A stretch of 54,923 nucleotides of DNA. Source: Pseudobutyrivibrio sp. (GTDB lineage: Bacteria; Bacillota; Clostridia; Lachnospirales; Lachnospiraceae). Positions 1-7,261 of this stretch are shown piece after piece; within the stretch, counting starts at the first letter, position 1, and each line of letters opens with the position of its first letter. The notes below the pieces were generated by a model, which ran no database searches, was not told the origin of the DNA, and worked only from the letters and a program-made list of their open reading frames with translations. The stretch is from the NCBI GenBank assembly GCA_024684955.1, contig JAIKWH010000021.1, positions 1 through 54,923 on the forward strand, in the 5' to 3' direction. The translations under genes and the position numbers were made by a program.

Positions 1-519
1 GATGCTTTTCATTTGGTGCCTAGGGTGCTTAATTATTTTGTTACAGGGGCAGATTTTACCGTGGCCCTTGGCGTAGGAAAACTGGTTACATCCATTACCA
101 TGACAGTATTTTATGTCTTGGTGTATTACATATATTTAGAATATTTCCACAAGGTGGAAAACAAACAGGCCACCATATGTGTGTGGACTCTAGCTGTCTT
201 TAGAATAGCCCTATGTCTTTTCCCACAAAACGGCTGGTTGACAAACCAATCATCCACAGCCTGGGGAGTCATTAGGAATGTGCCATTTGTGATTTTAGGT
301 TGCCTGATAGTTATTCTCTATTTCCAGGAGAGCAAGGAGCCATCCAGGTTGAAATGGGTATGGCTGTTAGTCGCCCTTTCATTCCTGTTTTACATACCAG
401 TGGCGGTAGCAGCAGGAATTGTTCCAATGCTGGGCATGCTGATGCTGCCCAAAACTATCTGCTATATCTTGCTAATTGTCCTGTTTAGACAGGCTGTGTT
501 GAAAGATGAAGTGGCATAG
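1..519 (+). CDS. Multi-pass membrane protein, 5' partial
   Basis: The frame is open to the left edge of the window, so the start lies outside; the TTG at 13 is not convincing because the upstream codons (Asp-Ala-Phe-His) read in frame. The visible 170 or so residues hold about five hydrophobic segments separated by short charged loops, which predicts an integral membrane protein. I do not recognise a family or catalytic motif. It ends 42 bases before the leader peptide of the next unit, and the promoter proposed for that unit overlaps its last codons. Function unknown. Confidence 0.75.
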   Translation, partial: DAFHLVPRVLNYFVTGADFTVALGVGKLVTSITMTVFYVLVYYIYLEYFHKVENKQATICVWTLAVFRIALCLFPQNGWLTNQSSTAWGVIRNVPFVILGCLIVILYFQESKEPSRLKWVWLLVALSFLFYIPVAVAAGIVPMLGMLMLPKTICYILLIVLFRQAVLKDEVA

Positions 520-527
520 ATTAAAAT
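499..527 (+). promoter_or_regulatory. Candidate sigma-A promoter for leader peptide and MFS gene
   Basis: TTGAAA at 499-504, a 17-base spacer and TAAAAT at 522-527 lie just ahead of the leader peptide. Spacing is ideal and both boxes are close to consensus. It overlaps the end of the preceding gene. Confidence 0.5.
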
Positions 528-561
528 AGACTATATACAAAATAAGAAAGGAGGGCGTGCT

Positions 562-645
562 ATGACTTGGAAAACTGAAAATATTCACTTGATGAAAGGT
601 TCTATTTTAGTAGTCAAGGGGGATAGTGCGCTCTTTTTTAGGTAG
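562..645 (+). CDS. 27-residue leader peptide upstream of MFS exporter
   Basis: ATG at 562 follows a strong ribosome binding site (AAAGGAGGG, about 548-556) and reads 27 codons, MTWKTENIHL..., to TAG at 643-645. The end of the reading frame (codons about 19-24) overlaps the 5' arm of a predicted antiterminator at 617-631. A ribosome finishing the peptide would mask that arm, and one stalled early would leave it free. This is the arrangement of ribosome-mediated attenuators that induce antibiotic efflux or target-protection genes. I do not recognise the peptide itself. That it is translated is inferred from the ribosome binding site and the RNA structure. Confidence 0.6.
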   Translation: MTWKTENIHLMKGSILVVKGDSALFFR

Positions 646-677
646 TAGGACCTAATAGATATGCGCTCTATCTCCTT
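617..677 (+). promoter_or_regulatory. Predicted antiterminator hairpin
   Basis: Bases 617-626 pair with 668-677 (ten pairs including two G-U), then one U-U mismatch, then GCGC at 628-631 pairs with GCGC at 663-666. The loop is 632-662. The 3' arm (668-677) contains the 5' arm of the downstream terminator (670-677), so the two structures exclude each other. Confidence 0.6.
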
Positions 678-710
678 GTCACTATTAATTTAGGATAAGG
701 AGATTTTTTT
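670..710 (+). terminator. Attenuator terminator that also sequesters the MFS ribosome binding site
   Basis: ATCTCCTT (670-677) pairs perfectly with AAGGAGAT (697-704), followed by seven T residues (704-710) directly abutting the MFS start codon at 711. The 3' arm AAGGAG is at the same time the Shine-Dalgarno sequence of the MFS gene, eight bases from its ATG. The hairpin could therefore both stop transcription and hide the ribosome binding site. Confidence 0.7.
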
Positions 711-1799
711 ATGCAGAAATTTAATACAAAAAGACAAATAGGAAAACTATATTTAATAGATGGTTTGGGCGGTGTGAGGATTGCCGGGGCATCCTGGGTT
801 GCTCTTTTGGTGGCTCGAGGATTTACCACTGTGGAGATAGGGATTATAGAAAGTATTTTTCATGTGGTGAGCATGACTTTTGAGATACCATCAGGGGCCT
901 TTGCTGATGTGTTGGGCCGGAAGAAATCCATGATGGTAGCCCAGATTATGTCAGTGCTTTCTGGTATTTTGATGATTGTGTCAAATTCATTCTGGACAGT
1001 GGCATTTGCAATTGGCATAAACGCATTGAGCTATAACTTTGCATCTGGCAGCAGGGAGGCTCTTGCCTATGATTCATTAAAAGAAAATGGCAAGGAAGAA
1101 GATTATGAAAACTTTGCCTCTACAGATAGCATTATCTATGAAATAACATCCTCACTGGGGACCCTGCTAGCAGGTCTTGCCCTTGCCCTAGGCTATAAAA
1201 AGGCCTACGCCATTGACATCATCCTTGGAGTATCTGCTTTTATAGTGGCAGCTAGATTAATAGAGGTAAACCCCGGCCACAAAGAGGAGATGAGAATGAT
1301 ACAGAGGACAAAAGAGGTCTTTGTTGATAGTTTTAAATTCTTAAAAGAGAACAGAATAGCCAGACTGGTGATAATATATGACTCCCTGATAGGAGCAGTG
1401 TCTGTATTGTTGTTTTTTTTCATGCAGGCAAAATTGCCAGTCCAGGGCCTGCCAAAATTTTTACTGGGACCCGCCCTTTTTGCCATGGGCCTAGGCGGTG
1501 TCATTGGTGCCAAAATTGTAACAATGATAAAGGCACCGGCATACAAGAATACCGCCATATTTGCTGGGTCAGGGACAGTCATTGCCATTGCAGCGTCCCT
1601 GTCAGGCATACCATGGCTCATGATATTTGGAGGGTTCCTCTCAGGATTTGCTGGCACCTTTATAGAAATCAGGTCCGATGTCCTTTTAAACAACATGATT
1701 CCATCGGAGAGCCGCGCCACATTAGTGTCGGTGGCATCCTTTACATTCTCGGTAATAATGATTGTTATGTCCCCTCTGGCAGGAATGATTTTTTCATAA
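711..1799 (+). CDS. MFS-type efflux transporter
   Basis: A 362-residue polytopic protein of the major facilitator superfamily. The signature loop between the second and third membrane segments is visible as GAFADVLGRKKSM (about residues 62-74), matching the family's G-x-x-x-D-R/K-x-G-R-R/K motif. Hydrophobic segments run through the whole protein. It is somewhat shorter than the usual 390-420 residues, so one segment may be missing or poorly resolved. Substrate cannot be read from sequence. The upstream leader peptide and attenuator suggest a pump induced by a ribosome-targeting compound, as known for mef/mel-type genes. Its start is fixed by AAGGAG at 697-702. A bidirectional terminator follows and the next gene is convergent. 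Confidence 0.85.
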   Translation: MQKFNTKRQIGKLYLIDGLGGVRIAGASWVALLVARGFTTVEIGIIESIFHVVSMTFEIPSGAFADVLGRKKSMMVAQIMSVLSGILMIVSNSFWTVAFAIGINALSYNFASGSREALAYDSLKENGKEEDYENFASTDSIIYEITSSLGTLLAGLALALGYKKAYAIDIILGVSAFIVAARLIEVNPGHKEEMRMIQRTKEVFVDSFKFLKENRIARLVIIYDSLIGAVSVLLFFFMQAKLPVQGLPKFLLGPALFAMGLGGVIGAKIVTMIKAPAYKNTAIFAGSGTVIAIAASLSGIPWLMIFGGFLSGFAGTFIEIRSDVLLNNMIPSESRATLVSVASFTFSVIMIVMSPLAGMIFS

Positions 1800-1808
1800 T
1801 AAAAAATA

Positions 1809-1837
1809 AAAGGGTCACCTTCTGGTGGCCCTTTATT
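1809..1837. terminator. Bidirectional intrinsic terminator
   Basis: AAAGGGTCACC (1809-1819), a four-base loop and GGTGGCCCTTT (1824-1834) form an 11-bp stem with one G-U pair. T-rich sequence flanks it on the + strand and an A-run at 1801-1806 gives T residues on the - strand. It separates the MFS gene from the convergent XRE gene. Confidence 0.75.
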
Positions 1838-1844
1838 GGTTTAC

Positions 1845-2180
1845 TTAATCTTTATTTGTCAAAAGCATGTAATATTCCAATAAGCGATATAAAATTCTTT
1901 TTTCATCGGCACTAAATTTCTCTAATAATATTCTAAATTCATTATCAAGATAATCAGTCTGGCTGATTGTTGACTCACTGACGAGGTTTGCTATGTCGCA
2001 ATCTAAATTATCAGCCAAGGATGAGAGCATATCAAGATTAGGCTTTTCAATACCGCGTTCCATTTTGCTGACATAACCAACTGATACATGCAATCTTTTT
2101 GATAATTGTTCTTGTGTTAGATGCTTATCTTTTCTGTATTTTTTTATTCTAGTACCGATTAAATTGTAATCTACAGCCAT
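1845..2180 (-). CDS. XRE-family transcriptional regulator
   Basis: A 111-residue protein with a Cro/C1-type helix-turn-helix in its first 65 residues (IKKYRKDKHLTQEQLSKRL followed by VSVGYVSKMERGIEKPNL). The remaining 45 residues are a short helical tail (DEKRILYRLLEYYMLL) that may dimerise. Such small XRE proteins usually repress their own promoter or a nearby gene. It is transcribed towards the MFS gene and away from the sortase module, whose start is only about 180 bases away on the other strand, so either could be its target. No obvious operator was identified. Confidence 0.85.
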   Translation of the reverse strand: MAVDYNLIGTRIKKYRKDKHLTQEQLSKRLHVSVGYVSKMERGIEKPNLDMLSSLADNLDCDIANLVSESTISQTDYLDNEFRILLEKFSADEKRILYRLLEYYMLLTNKD

Positions 2181-2358
2181 TCAAACACCACCACTTTCTT
2201 TATTAATAACAATTTAAGCGTAGTTTATTTGATGAGTTTTACAATTGCTTGGGAAGAGTGGGGGCTAAAACTAATAGTTATAGGTATTGCTTTTTGTAAA
2301 GGTTAAATGTATTATTTTAACTGTATAAAATTGTTTTTTTCTAAGGGGAAAGAGAATT

Positions 2359-3183
2359 ATGAAGAAGAAATCAATTATTTATTTAATAGGGTTTGTTTTT
2401 TTCTTAGTAGTAATAACTGTCAGTGCTGCATTTATGACAAGGGATACGATCGTAAAAGGAAATGCGGCTGAAACGCTGGATGACATTGCAAAAGAAGTAA
2501 ACGATGTTGACGATGTGGAAATGACTGAGAGCAATTCCATTACTACTTCTACAGCTCCATATGGAAGCTTCGGGATAACAGTTCCAGAAAAAAATTTAGA
2601 TTGGAATGAATTACATAAAGAAAATGAAGATATATATGCATGGATAACTGTTACTGATACAACTATAGATTATCCAGTGCTACAGCATCCAATGGATAAT
2701 GCATATTATCTTAACCATAATCTGGATGGTTCAAAGGGATTCCCAGGTGTTATTTATACAGAAAACTACAATTCAAAAGATTTTAGCGATCCTCACACTG
2801 TTGTTTATGGACATAACCTCAAAGCAAAGACTATGTTCTCGAGTCTGCACAATTATGAGAAGGATAGCGTTTTTAACAAGGATCAATACATATATATATA
2901 TACAGAAGATAATGTATTAGTTTATAAGATATTCGCGGCATACGAGTTCAACGCAAATCATTTGCTTTTGAATTATGATTTTACAAATGAATATGTATAT
3001 GAGCAATACATCAAGGATATTTACAACGTGGCATCAAAAGGCTATGGAGTTGCGAAAATTAAACCAGATATAGAAGTAACAAAAGAAGACAAGATAATCA
3101 CACTTTCCACTTGCACATCTGATCATGATGACAATCAGAGATATCTGGTTGTTGGAGTGTTGATGGAGCCTGAGGGAGAATAG
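2359..3183 (+). CDS. srtB: Class B sortase
   Basis: A 274-residue membrane-anchored cysteine transpeptidase that joins proteins carrying a C-terminal sorting signal to the cell wall. One N-terminal membrane segment (about residues 5-26) precedes an extracellular catalytic domain with class B hallmarks: EDIYAWI, the YPVLQ strand, His in YGHNL (H152), Cys in LSTC (C252) and Arg in DNQRY (R261). All three catalytic residues are present, so it should be active. Start is set by AAGGGG a few bases upstream. It is followed 11 bases later by an LCP gene and then by a secreted protein ending in SPKTG, the likely substrate. Class B sortases typically recognise NPxTx-type motifs, to which SPKTG is close. 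Confidence 0.92.
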   Translation: MKKKSIIYLIGFVFFLVVITVSAAFMTRDTIVKGNAAETLDDIAKEVNDVDDVEMTESNSITTSTAPYGSFGITVPEKNLDWNELHKENEDIYAWITVTDTTIDYPVLQHPMDNAYYLNHNLDGSKGFPGVIYTENYNSKDFSDPHTVVYGHNLKAKTMFSSLHNYEKDSVFNKDQYIYIYTEDNVLVYKIFAAYEFNANHLLLNYDFTNEYVYEQYIKDIYNVASKGYGVAKIKPDIEVTKEDKIITLSTCTSDHDDNQRYLVVGVLMEPEGE

Positions 3184-3194
3184 AGTTTTACAAA

Positions 3195-4274
3195 ATGCTT
3201 AATGAAGAACTAACAACTGAAAGAAAAAAACTTACATTCGGGCTAAAAACTATCATTACAATTATTGCAATTATCTTGGTAGTACTAGGAATAATTTTTG
3301 TAATGAGGTTAGTTGGAAAGAGTAGTCTTGATAAGCCTGTGACAGGAGATTCGTCGGTAGTTGTGGGGGAGTCAACAAGTGAACTAGAAGAGAATCAGAT
3401 TATTTATGATGGAGAGATATATCAACTAAACGAGGATATCGTCTCTGTACTTGTCATGGGCATCGATTTTGAGACAGTTGAAGAAGTAGGAGGCCAAAGT
3501 TGGAGTGCCGAAGAAGGAAGTTATTTGGCTGGAGGTCAGGCTGATTCACTGTTTTTGGCAATAATTAATCCACATACAAGCAAGGTTTCTTTTTTGGCTA
3601 TTAATAGAAACGCCATGGCTGATGTAGATGTTTGGGATGAAGAAGGTAATTATCGGGGAGTGCAAACGCTGCAGATTTCCTTGCAACATGGGTATGGAGA
3701 TGGCAAGGAAGAAAGTTGTGAGCATCAGGTAAAGGCTGTTTCGAGAATGTTATACAACATTCCAATTAACTCATACGTCGCTATCAGTATGGATGGCATA
3801 CCTGTTTTAAATGACGCTGTAGGTGGAGTTACCGTTAATGTATTAGACGATATTGTATATCCGGAATACAACATGAATCTCCACAAGGGGGATGTAGTCG
3901 ATTTACAAGGGGATGCAGCCTATTGGTATGTTCGACTTAGAAATGAAAATGAGTTTGGATCAAATGAACTAAGACAAAATAGGCAGAAGCAGTATTTGGC
4001 AGAGTTTATGAAAAAAGCCAGAGAAGCTGCGACCTCAGATATAAGAGTTGCTATTGAATTATACAAAATATTATCGGATTACATGGTAACTGATGTTGAT
4101 TTAAATTCTTTCACATATATGGCTACAGAATATTTAGACTATGATTTTGATTTAGACAATATTTATTCCTTAGACGGAGAACTTATAAATGGAACCAAAT
4201 TTGAAGAGTTCTATTTCGATGAAGATTCCACTCAAAAATTAATAGTAGACCTATTCTACGAGCCAGTAGAATAG
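3195..4274 (+). CDS. LytR-CpsA-Psr (LCP) family protein
   Basis: A 359-residue protein with an N-terminal membrane anchor (about residues 15-37) and an extracellular LCP domain. Family landmarks are VLVMGID, the QADSLFLAIINP strand, FLAINRN, and IDFxxxx-like text as ISMDGIPVLNDAVGGVTVNV; a late conserved arginine block is AYWYVRLRNENEFGSNELRQNRQKQ (positions about 235-259, quoted piecewise: YVRLRNENEF, SNELRQNRQKQ). LCP enzymes transfer undecaprenyl-linked glycopolymers to peptidoglycan. Two usual residues differ: the arginine of the R-x-D-T element reads Gln-Ala-Asp-Ser, and the PRD element reads Asn-Arg-Asn. It lies between a sortase and its substrate, which suggests it assists in wall decoration of that system. 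Its ribosome binding site is weak, hinting at translational coupling to the sortase. Confidence 0.82.
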   Translation: MLNEELTTERKKLTFGLKTIITIIAIILVVLGIIFVMRLVGKSSLDKPVTGDSSVVVGESTSELEENQIIYDGEIYQLNEDIVSVLVMGIDFETVEEVGGQSWSAEEGSYLAGGQADSLFLAIINPHTSKVSFLAINRNAMADVDVWDEEGNYRGVQTLQISLQHGYGDGKEESCEHQVKAVSRMLYNIPINSYVAISMDGIPVLNDAVGGVTVNVLDDIVYPEYNMNLHKGDVVDLQGDAAYWYVRLRNENEFGSNELRQNRQKQYLAEFMKKAREAATSDIRVAIELYKILSDYMVTDVDLNSFTYMATEYLDYDFDLDNIYSLDGELINGTKFEEFYFDEDSTQKLIVDLFYEPVE

Positions 4275-4290
4275 TCAATTTAGGTATCTC

Positions 4291-4310
4291 CCGGAAAACC
4301 ACATTTCCGG
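4291..4310 (+). terminator. Hairpin between LCP gene and sortase substrate
   Basis: CCGGAAA (4291-4297) pairs with TTTCCGG (4304-4310), followed by only three T residues. It is a weak terminator or a processing/stability hairpin that could separate expression of the abundant-type substrate from the enzymes. Confidence 0.35.
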
Positions 4311-4355
4311 TTTGATATAAACCACATGAATATAGGAGAGGAGGACAATAATACA

Positions 4356-5036
4356 ATGAAAAAGTCAATTTTAGTAGCGCTTACAGCTGCTATGGTGCTT
4401 ACAATGAGCTCAATGACAGCTTTTGCTGCTAGCCCAACAGTTGGTACAGTAGAGGCAACACCAGCTAGCATTGAGGCTACAACAGCAGTTGAGCCAACTG
4501 CTTCAGGTGAAGTTTATGCATCTGTTACAACAGTTTCTGAAGGATTTAAGGAGACAGCAGTGTCTGAGACAACAGTTAATTCTGCAGCAGTAGCAGCACA
4601 GAACATTATTCTTAACAATCTTGAGAAACTTGGAAATGCAACACTTACAAATGCAGCTACAGATTCTTCAAAGAAGGTATCAGCTATCCTTCGTGCAGTT
4701 GTTGACATTAAGCCTACAACAGCTACAAAGAATGCAGCTGGTAACTATGAGTTCACAATTACCAGCCCATACATTGGTGCAGGTACAGTTTATGTACTTC
4801 ACTATGTAGAGTCTGCAAAGACATGGGAACTTCTTGTTCCAAAGTCAGTAACAAATGGTGCCGTAGTTGTTGAGTCAGCTACATGCTCACCATTCGCATT
4901 AGTTGAAGTTAATGTTGCTTCAGCAACAGCAGCAGCTAAATCACCTAAGACAGGTGAGACAACTCCAGTTGCTATGATGGTTATTCTTCTTGGCACAGCT
5001 GGTGCAGTTGTTTGCGGCAAGAAAGCATTTGCTTAA
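4356..5036 (+). CDS. Secreted protein with C-terminal SPKTG sorting signal (sortase substrate)
   Basis: The start is taken at 4356, because GGAGAGGAGG at about 4336-4345 is a strong ribosome binding site for it; the ATG at 4326 lies upstream of that site. The 226-residue product begins with a signal peptide (MKKSILVALTAAM..., cleavage after AFA). The mature part is low-complexity and rich in Ala, Thr, Val and Ser, with a compact centre of about 80 residues containing YEFTITSPYIG and YVLHYVESAKTWEL. The C-terminus is a cell-wall sorting signal: SPKTGE (S196-E201), a hydrophobic stretch and a short tail with KK. Codon use is strongly biased to a few codons such as ACA and GCA, which suggests high expression. 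It is the obvious partner of the upstream class B sortase. Biological role unknown. Confidence 0.85.
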   Translation: MKKSILVALTAAMVLTMSSMTAFAASPTVGTVEATPASIEATTAVEPTASGEVYASVTTVSEGFKETAVSETTVNSAAVAAQNIILNNLEKLGNATLTNAATDSSKKVSAILRAVVDIKPTTATKNAAGNYEFTITSPYIGAGTVYVLHYVESAKTWELLVPKSVTNGAVVVESATCSPFALVEVNVASATAAAKSPKTGETTPVAMMVILLGTAGAVVCGKKAFA

Positions 5037-5137
5037 TTTTTAAATTTAAAAAATTTTTTAATGACCAAATATTTACTACTTAAATAAAATGGTTAGATCT
5101 AATTAGAATTCCGAAATCATGTGGTTGATAAGGATTG

Positions 5138-5161
5138 CTGGCTCTGGGAAACCAGAGCCAG
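5138..5161 (+). promoter_or_regulatory. Perfect GAAA-capped hairpin ahead of the glycan locus
   Basis: A 10-bp perfect stem (5138-5147 with 5152-5161) is capped by a GAAA tetraloop and lies 28 bases upstream of the first glycosyltransferase ATG. No T-run follows, so it is not a canonical terminator. It may end transcription weakly from the sortase unit, stabilise the mRNA 5' end or bind a factor. The rest of the 5037-5189 gap is AT-rich and holds no clear promoter. Confidence 0.5.
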
Positions 5162-5189
5162 ATAATTAAATTAGCAGGGGAGCCTGTAA

Positions 5190-6353
5190 ATGAAGAAAAT
5201 ACTGTTCGTGACGTCTATAAGTGGGTTTCTCCCTCAGTTTGAAAGTAATGATGTTAAGATCTTGAAACAAATGGGATGCGAGATACATTATGCATCTAAT
5301 TTTAATAATCCTATTTATACATTTGATAGAAATAAATTAATTGAAGAAGGTGTTATTCTACACCAGATTGATATTGAAAAAAATCCTGCGAGAAGTTCAA
5401 ATATAAAGACTATTAAGCAGGTTAAAAACATAATAGATGAATGCAATATAGACATAGTGCACTGTCACAACCCTATGGGTGGAGTGTGCGCTAGGATAGC
5501 TGCTAGATTTAGCAAAAGAAAGCCGTATGTAATTTATACTGCACATGGATTTCATTTTTACAAGGGAGCACCTATACATAATTGGTTGCTTTATTATCCT
5601 GTTGAGAAATTCCTCGCTAGATGGACGGACCAGATTATTACTATAAACTCAGAGGATTTTTTTAGGGCAAAGCATTTCGCGCTAAAAAAAGGTGGGAAGG
5701 TAGATATAATACACGGCGTCGGAGTCGACGAGGGACGTTTTAAAAAGTCTAATCTAGAGACTAGAAAAATAGAATTGCGCCATAAACTTGGGGTATCTGA
5801 AGATGCGTTTGTTATAGTCACAGCGGCTGAACTTAATAATAACAAGAATCAACAGGTTGTGATAGATGCTCTTGAAAAGATAAAGATGGAGCAAAAAGTA
5901 AATATAAATGATATTCGATATTTGATTTGCGGTAAGGGACCTAACGCAGAACAAATAGAAGCAAATATACAAAAGGCAGGTTTGGAAAAACAAGTTAAAA
6001 TGTTGGGTTATAGAACTGATATGCCAGACATATTAGAGTGCGCAGACTGTTTTGCCTTTCCTTCATATAGAGAGGGTCTTGGTATTGCGGCGGTTGAAGC
6101 ATTGTTGTGTGGAGTACCGCTTATAGTGTCTGATAATAGAGGGACTAGGGAATATGCAATAGATTTAGTAAATGCAGTGGTATGTTTTTCAAATAGCGTA
6201 GATGAGTATGTGACAGCTATAACAGATTTAATGACTAATGAAGACTATAGATATTCTTTGGCTAGGAGATGCCGCAACTCTGCAAAGCATTTTACTATAA
6301 ATGAAGTAGAGAAGACTATGAAGAAGGTATATAAGACATGGGTAGACCGTTAG
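5190..6353 (+). CDS. Family 4 glycosyltransferase (GT-B)
   Basis: A 387-residue retaining glycosyltransferase of the GT4 type, cytoplasmic or loosely membrane-attached, expected to add a sugar to a lipid-linked surface glycan. The N-terminal Rossmann half shows KKILFVTSISGFLPQF and the HCHNPMGGVCARIAAR acceptor-side text. The C-terminal half carries the E-x7-E nucleotide-sugar motif, EGLGIAAVE, at E295 and E303. The sequence style (YTAHGFHFYKG) is like EpsD/CapJ-type enzymes. It is the first gene of the surface-glycan locus; its ribosome binding site is AGGGGAG at about 5176-5182. Its stop overlaps the next gene's start by 16 bases, which implies translational coupling. Donor and acceptor are unknown. 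Confidence 0.9.
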   Translation: MKKILFVTSISGFLPQFESNDVKILKQMGCEIHYASNFNNPIYTFDRNKLIEEGVILHQIDIEKNPARSSNIKTIKQVKNIIDECNIDIVHCHNPMGGVCARIAARFSKRKPYVIYTAHGFHFYKGAPIHNWLLYYPVEKFLARWTDQIITINSEDFFRAKHFALKKGGKVDIIHGVGVDEGRFKKSNLETRKIELRHKLGVSEDAFVIVTAAELNNNKNQQVVIDALEKIKMEQKVNINDIRYLICGKGPNAEQIEANIQKAGLEKQVKMLGYRTDMPDILECADCFAFPSYREGLGIAAVEALLCGVPLIVSDNRGTREYAIDLVNAVVCFSNSVDEYVTAITDLMTNEDYRYSLARRCRNSAKHFTINEVEKTMKKVYKTWVDR

Positions 6354-7261
6354 TATCCGTCATCATGGGTGTGTACAACCAATGGGACGAGGGAGTATTG
6401 AGAGAGGCTGTAGATTCAATACTTAATCAATCGTATGAGAATATTGAATTTATTATCTGGGATGACGGCTCTAAACCAGAGGCTGCCAGAATAGTTAAAG
6501 ATTTAGAAAAATTAGATAAGAGAATATTAGTGATGCGACGGGAGGAAAATATGGGACTGGCTGCATCATTAAATGAATGCATATTGGTTGCAAAAGGAAA
6601 ATACATTGCGAGAATGGACGCAGATGATATTTCTGCCAAAACCCGTATTGAGAGACAAGTGGATTTCCTAGAAAACAATTTAGAATATGCTTGGTGTGGG
6701 ACTAATACGGAACTATTTGATGAGACCGGCGTTTGGGGCCAGCGTCCTTATCCAGAGGTTCCAACGGCAAAGGATTATTACAAGTTTTCGCCTTATGCTC
6801 ATCCATCAGTTGTTTTTAGAGCAGAAGTATTTGATGCAGGCAGAGGATATTTGGCAACTGATGAGACACTTAGATGCGAAGATTATGAGATATTTATGCA
6901 TCTGGTTCAGAGGGGATTGCAAGGATACAACCTTCAGGAGAACCTATTCAAATATCGTGAGACCAAAGATTCATACGGAAAGCGGAAAACAAAATTCCGT
7001 ATAAACGAAGCAAAAATAAGATATCGCAATTTTAAGCAGATGGGAACGCTATTTCCGATAGGGTGGTTATTTGTATTGAGACCACTTGCGGCTTGTCTGT
7101 TACCACCTATATTAATCGAATTTATAAAGCGTAGCGAAGGAACTAGAAGAATAGAGAATGATAGAAAACAGGCTGATGTCGTACAAATTAATATTGAAAC
7201 AGGACAGACGCCTATATCAGGCTTTGCAGCAGTCGCTGAAAGCGCAAGACAATCTGGATGA
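6338..7261 (+). CDS. Family 2 glycosyltransferase (GT-A)
   Basis: A 307-residue inverting glycosyltransferase. The first 110 residues show the GT2 core: VSVIMGVYNQ, the IIWDDGS nucleotide-binding segment, ENMGLAASLNECI, and the DxD metal motif within ARMDADDIS. A weak hydrophobic stretch near residues 225-245 (GWLFVLRPLAACLLPPILIEF) may attach it to the membrane. It starts inside the preceding GT4 gene. Its last 104 bases overlap the following gene in another frame, an unusually long overlap; the tail after about residue 270 looks non-globular and may be an extension caused by loss of an earlier stop. It probably acts with the upstream GT4 on the same glycan. Confidence 0.88.
   Translation: MGRPLVSVIMGVYNQWDEGVLREAVDSILNQSYENIEFIIWDDGSKPEAARIVKDLEKLDKRILVMRREENMGLAASLNECILVAKGKYIARMDADDISAKTRIERQVDFLENNLEYAWCGTNTELFDETGVWGQRPYPEVPTAKDYYKFSPYAHPSVVFRAEVFDAGRGYLATDETLRCEDYEIFMHLVQRGLQGYNLQENLFKYRETKDSYGKRKTKFRINEAKIRYRNFKQMGTLFPIGWLFVLRPLAACLLPPILIEFIKRSEGTRRIENDRKQADVVQINIETGQTPISGFAAVAESARQSG

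Noticed and set aside
1205-1720. 171-codon reading frame on the - strand inside the MFS gene
   Set aside because: It mirrors a well-supported membrane protein gene, has no ribosome binding site and no recognisable domain.
4326-4355. Earlier start for the SPKTG protein at ATG 4326
   Set aside because: The strong ribosome binding site falls between 4326 and 4356 and would be inside the coding region; the signal peptide begins at 4356.
5037-5065. AT-rich palindromic run after the SPKTG gene as a replication or partition site
   Set aside because: Short A and T runs only; no repeated iterons or DnaA-box cluster seen, so simple AT-rich 3' region or weak terminator is enough.
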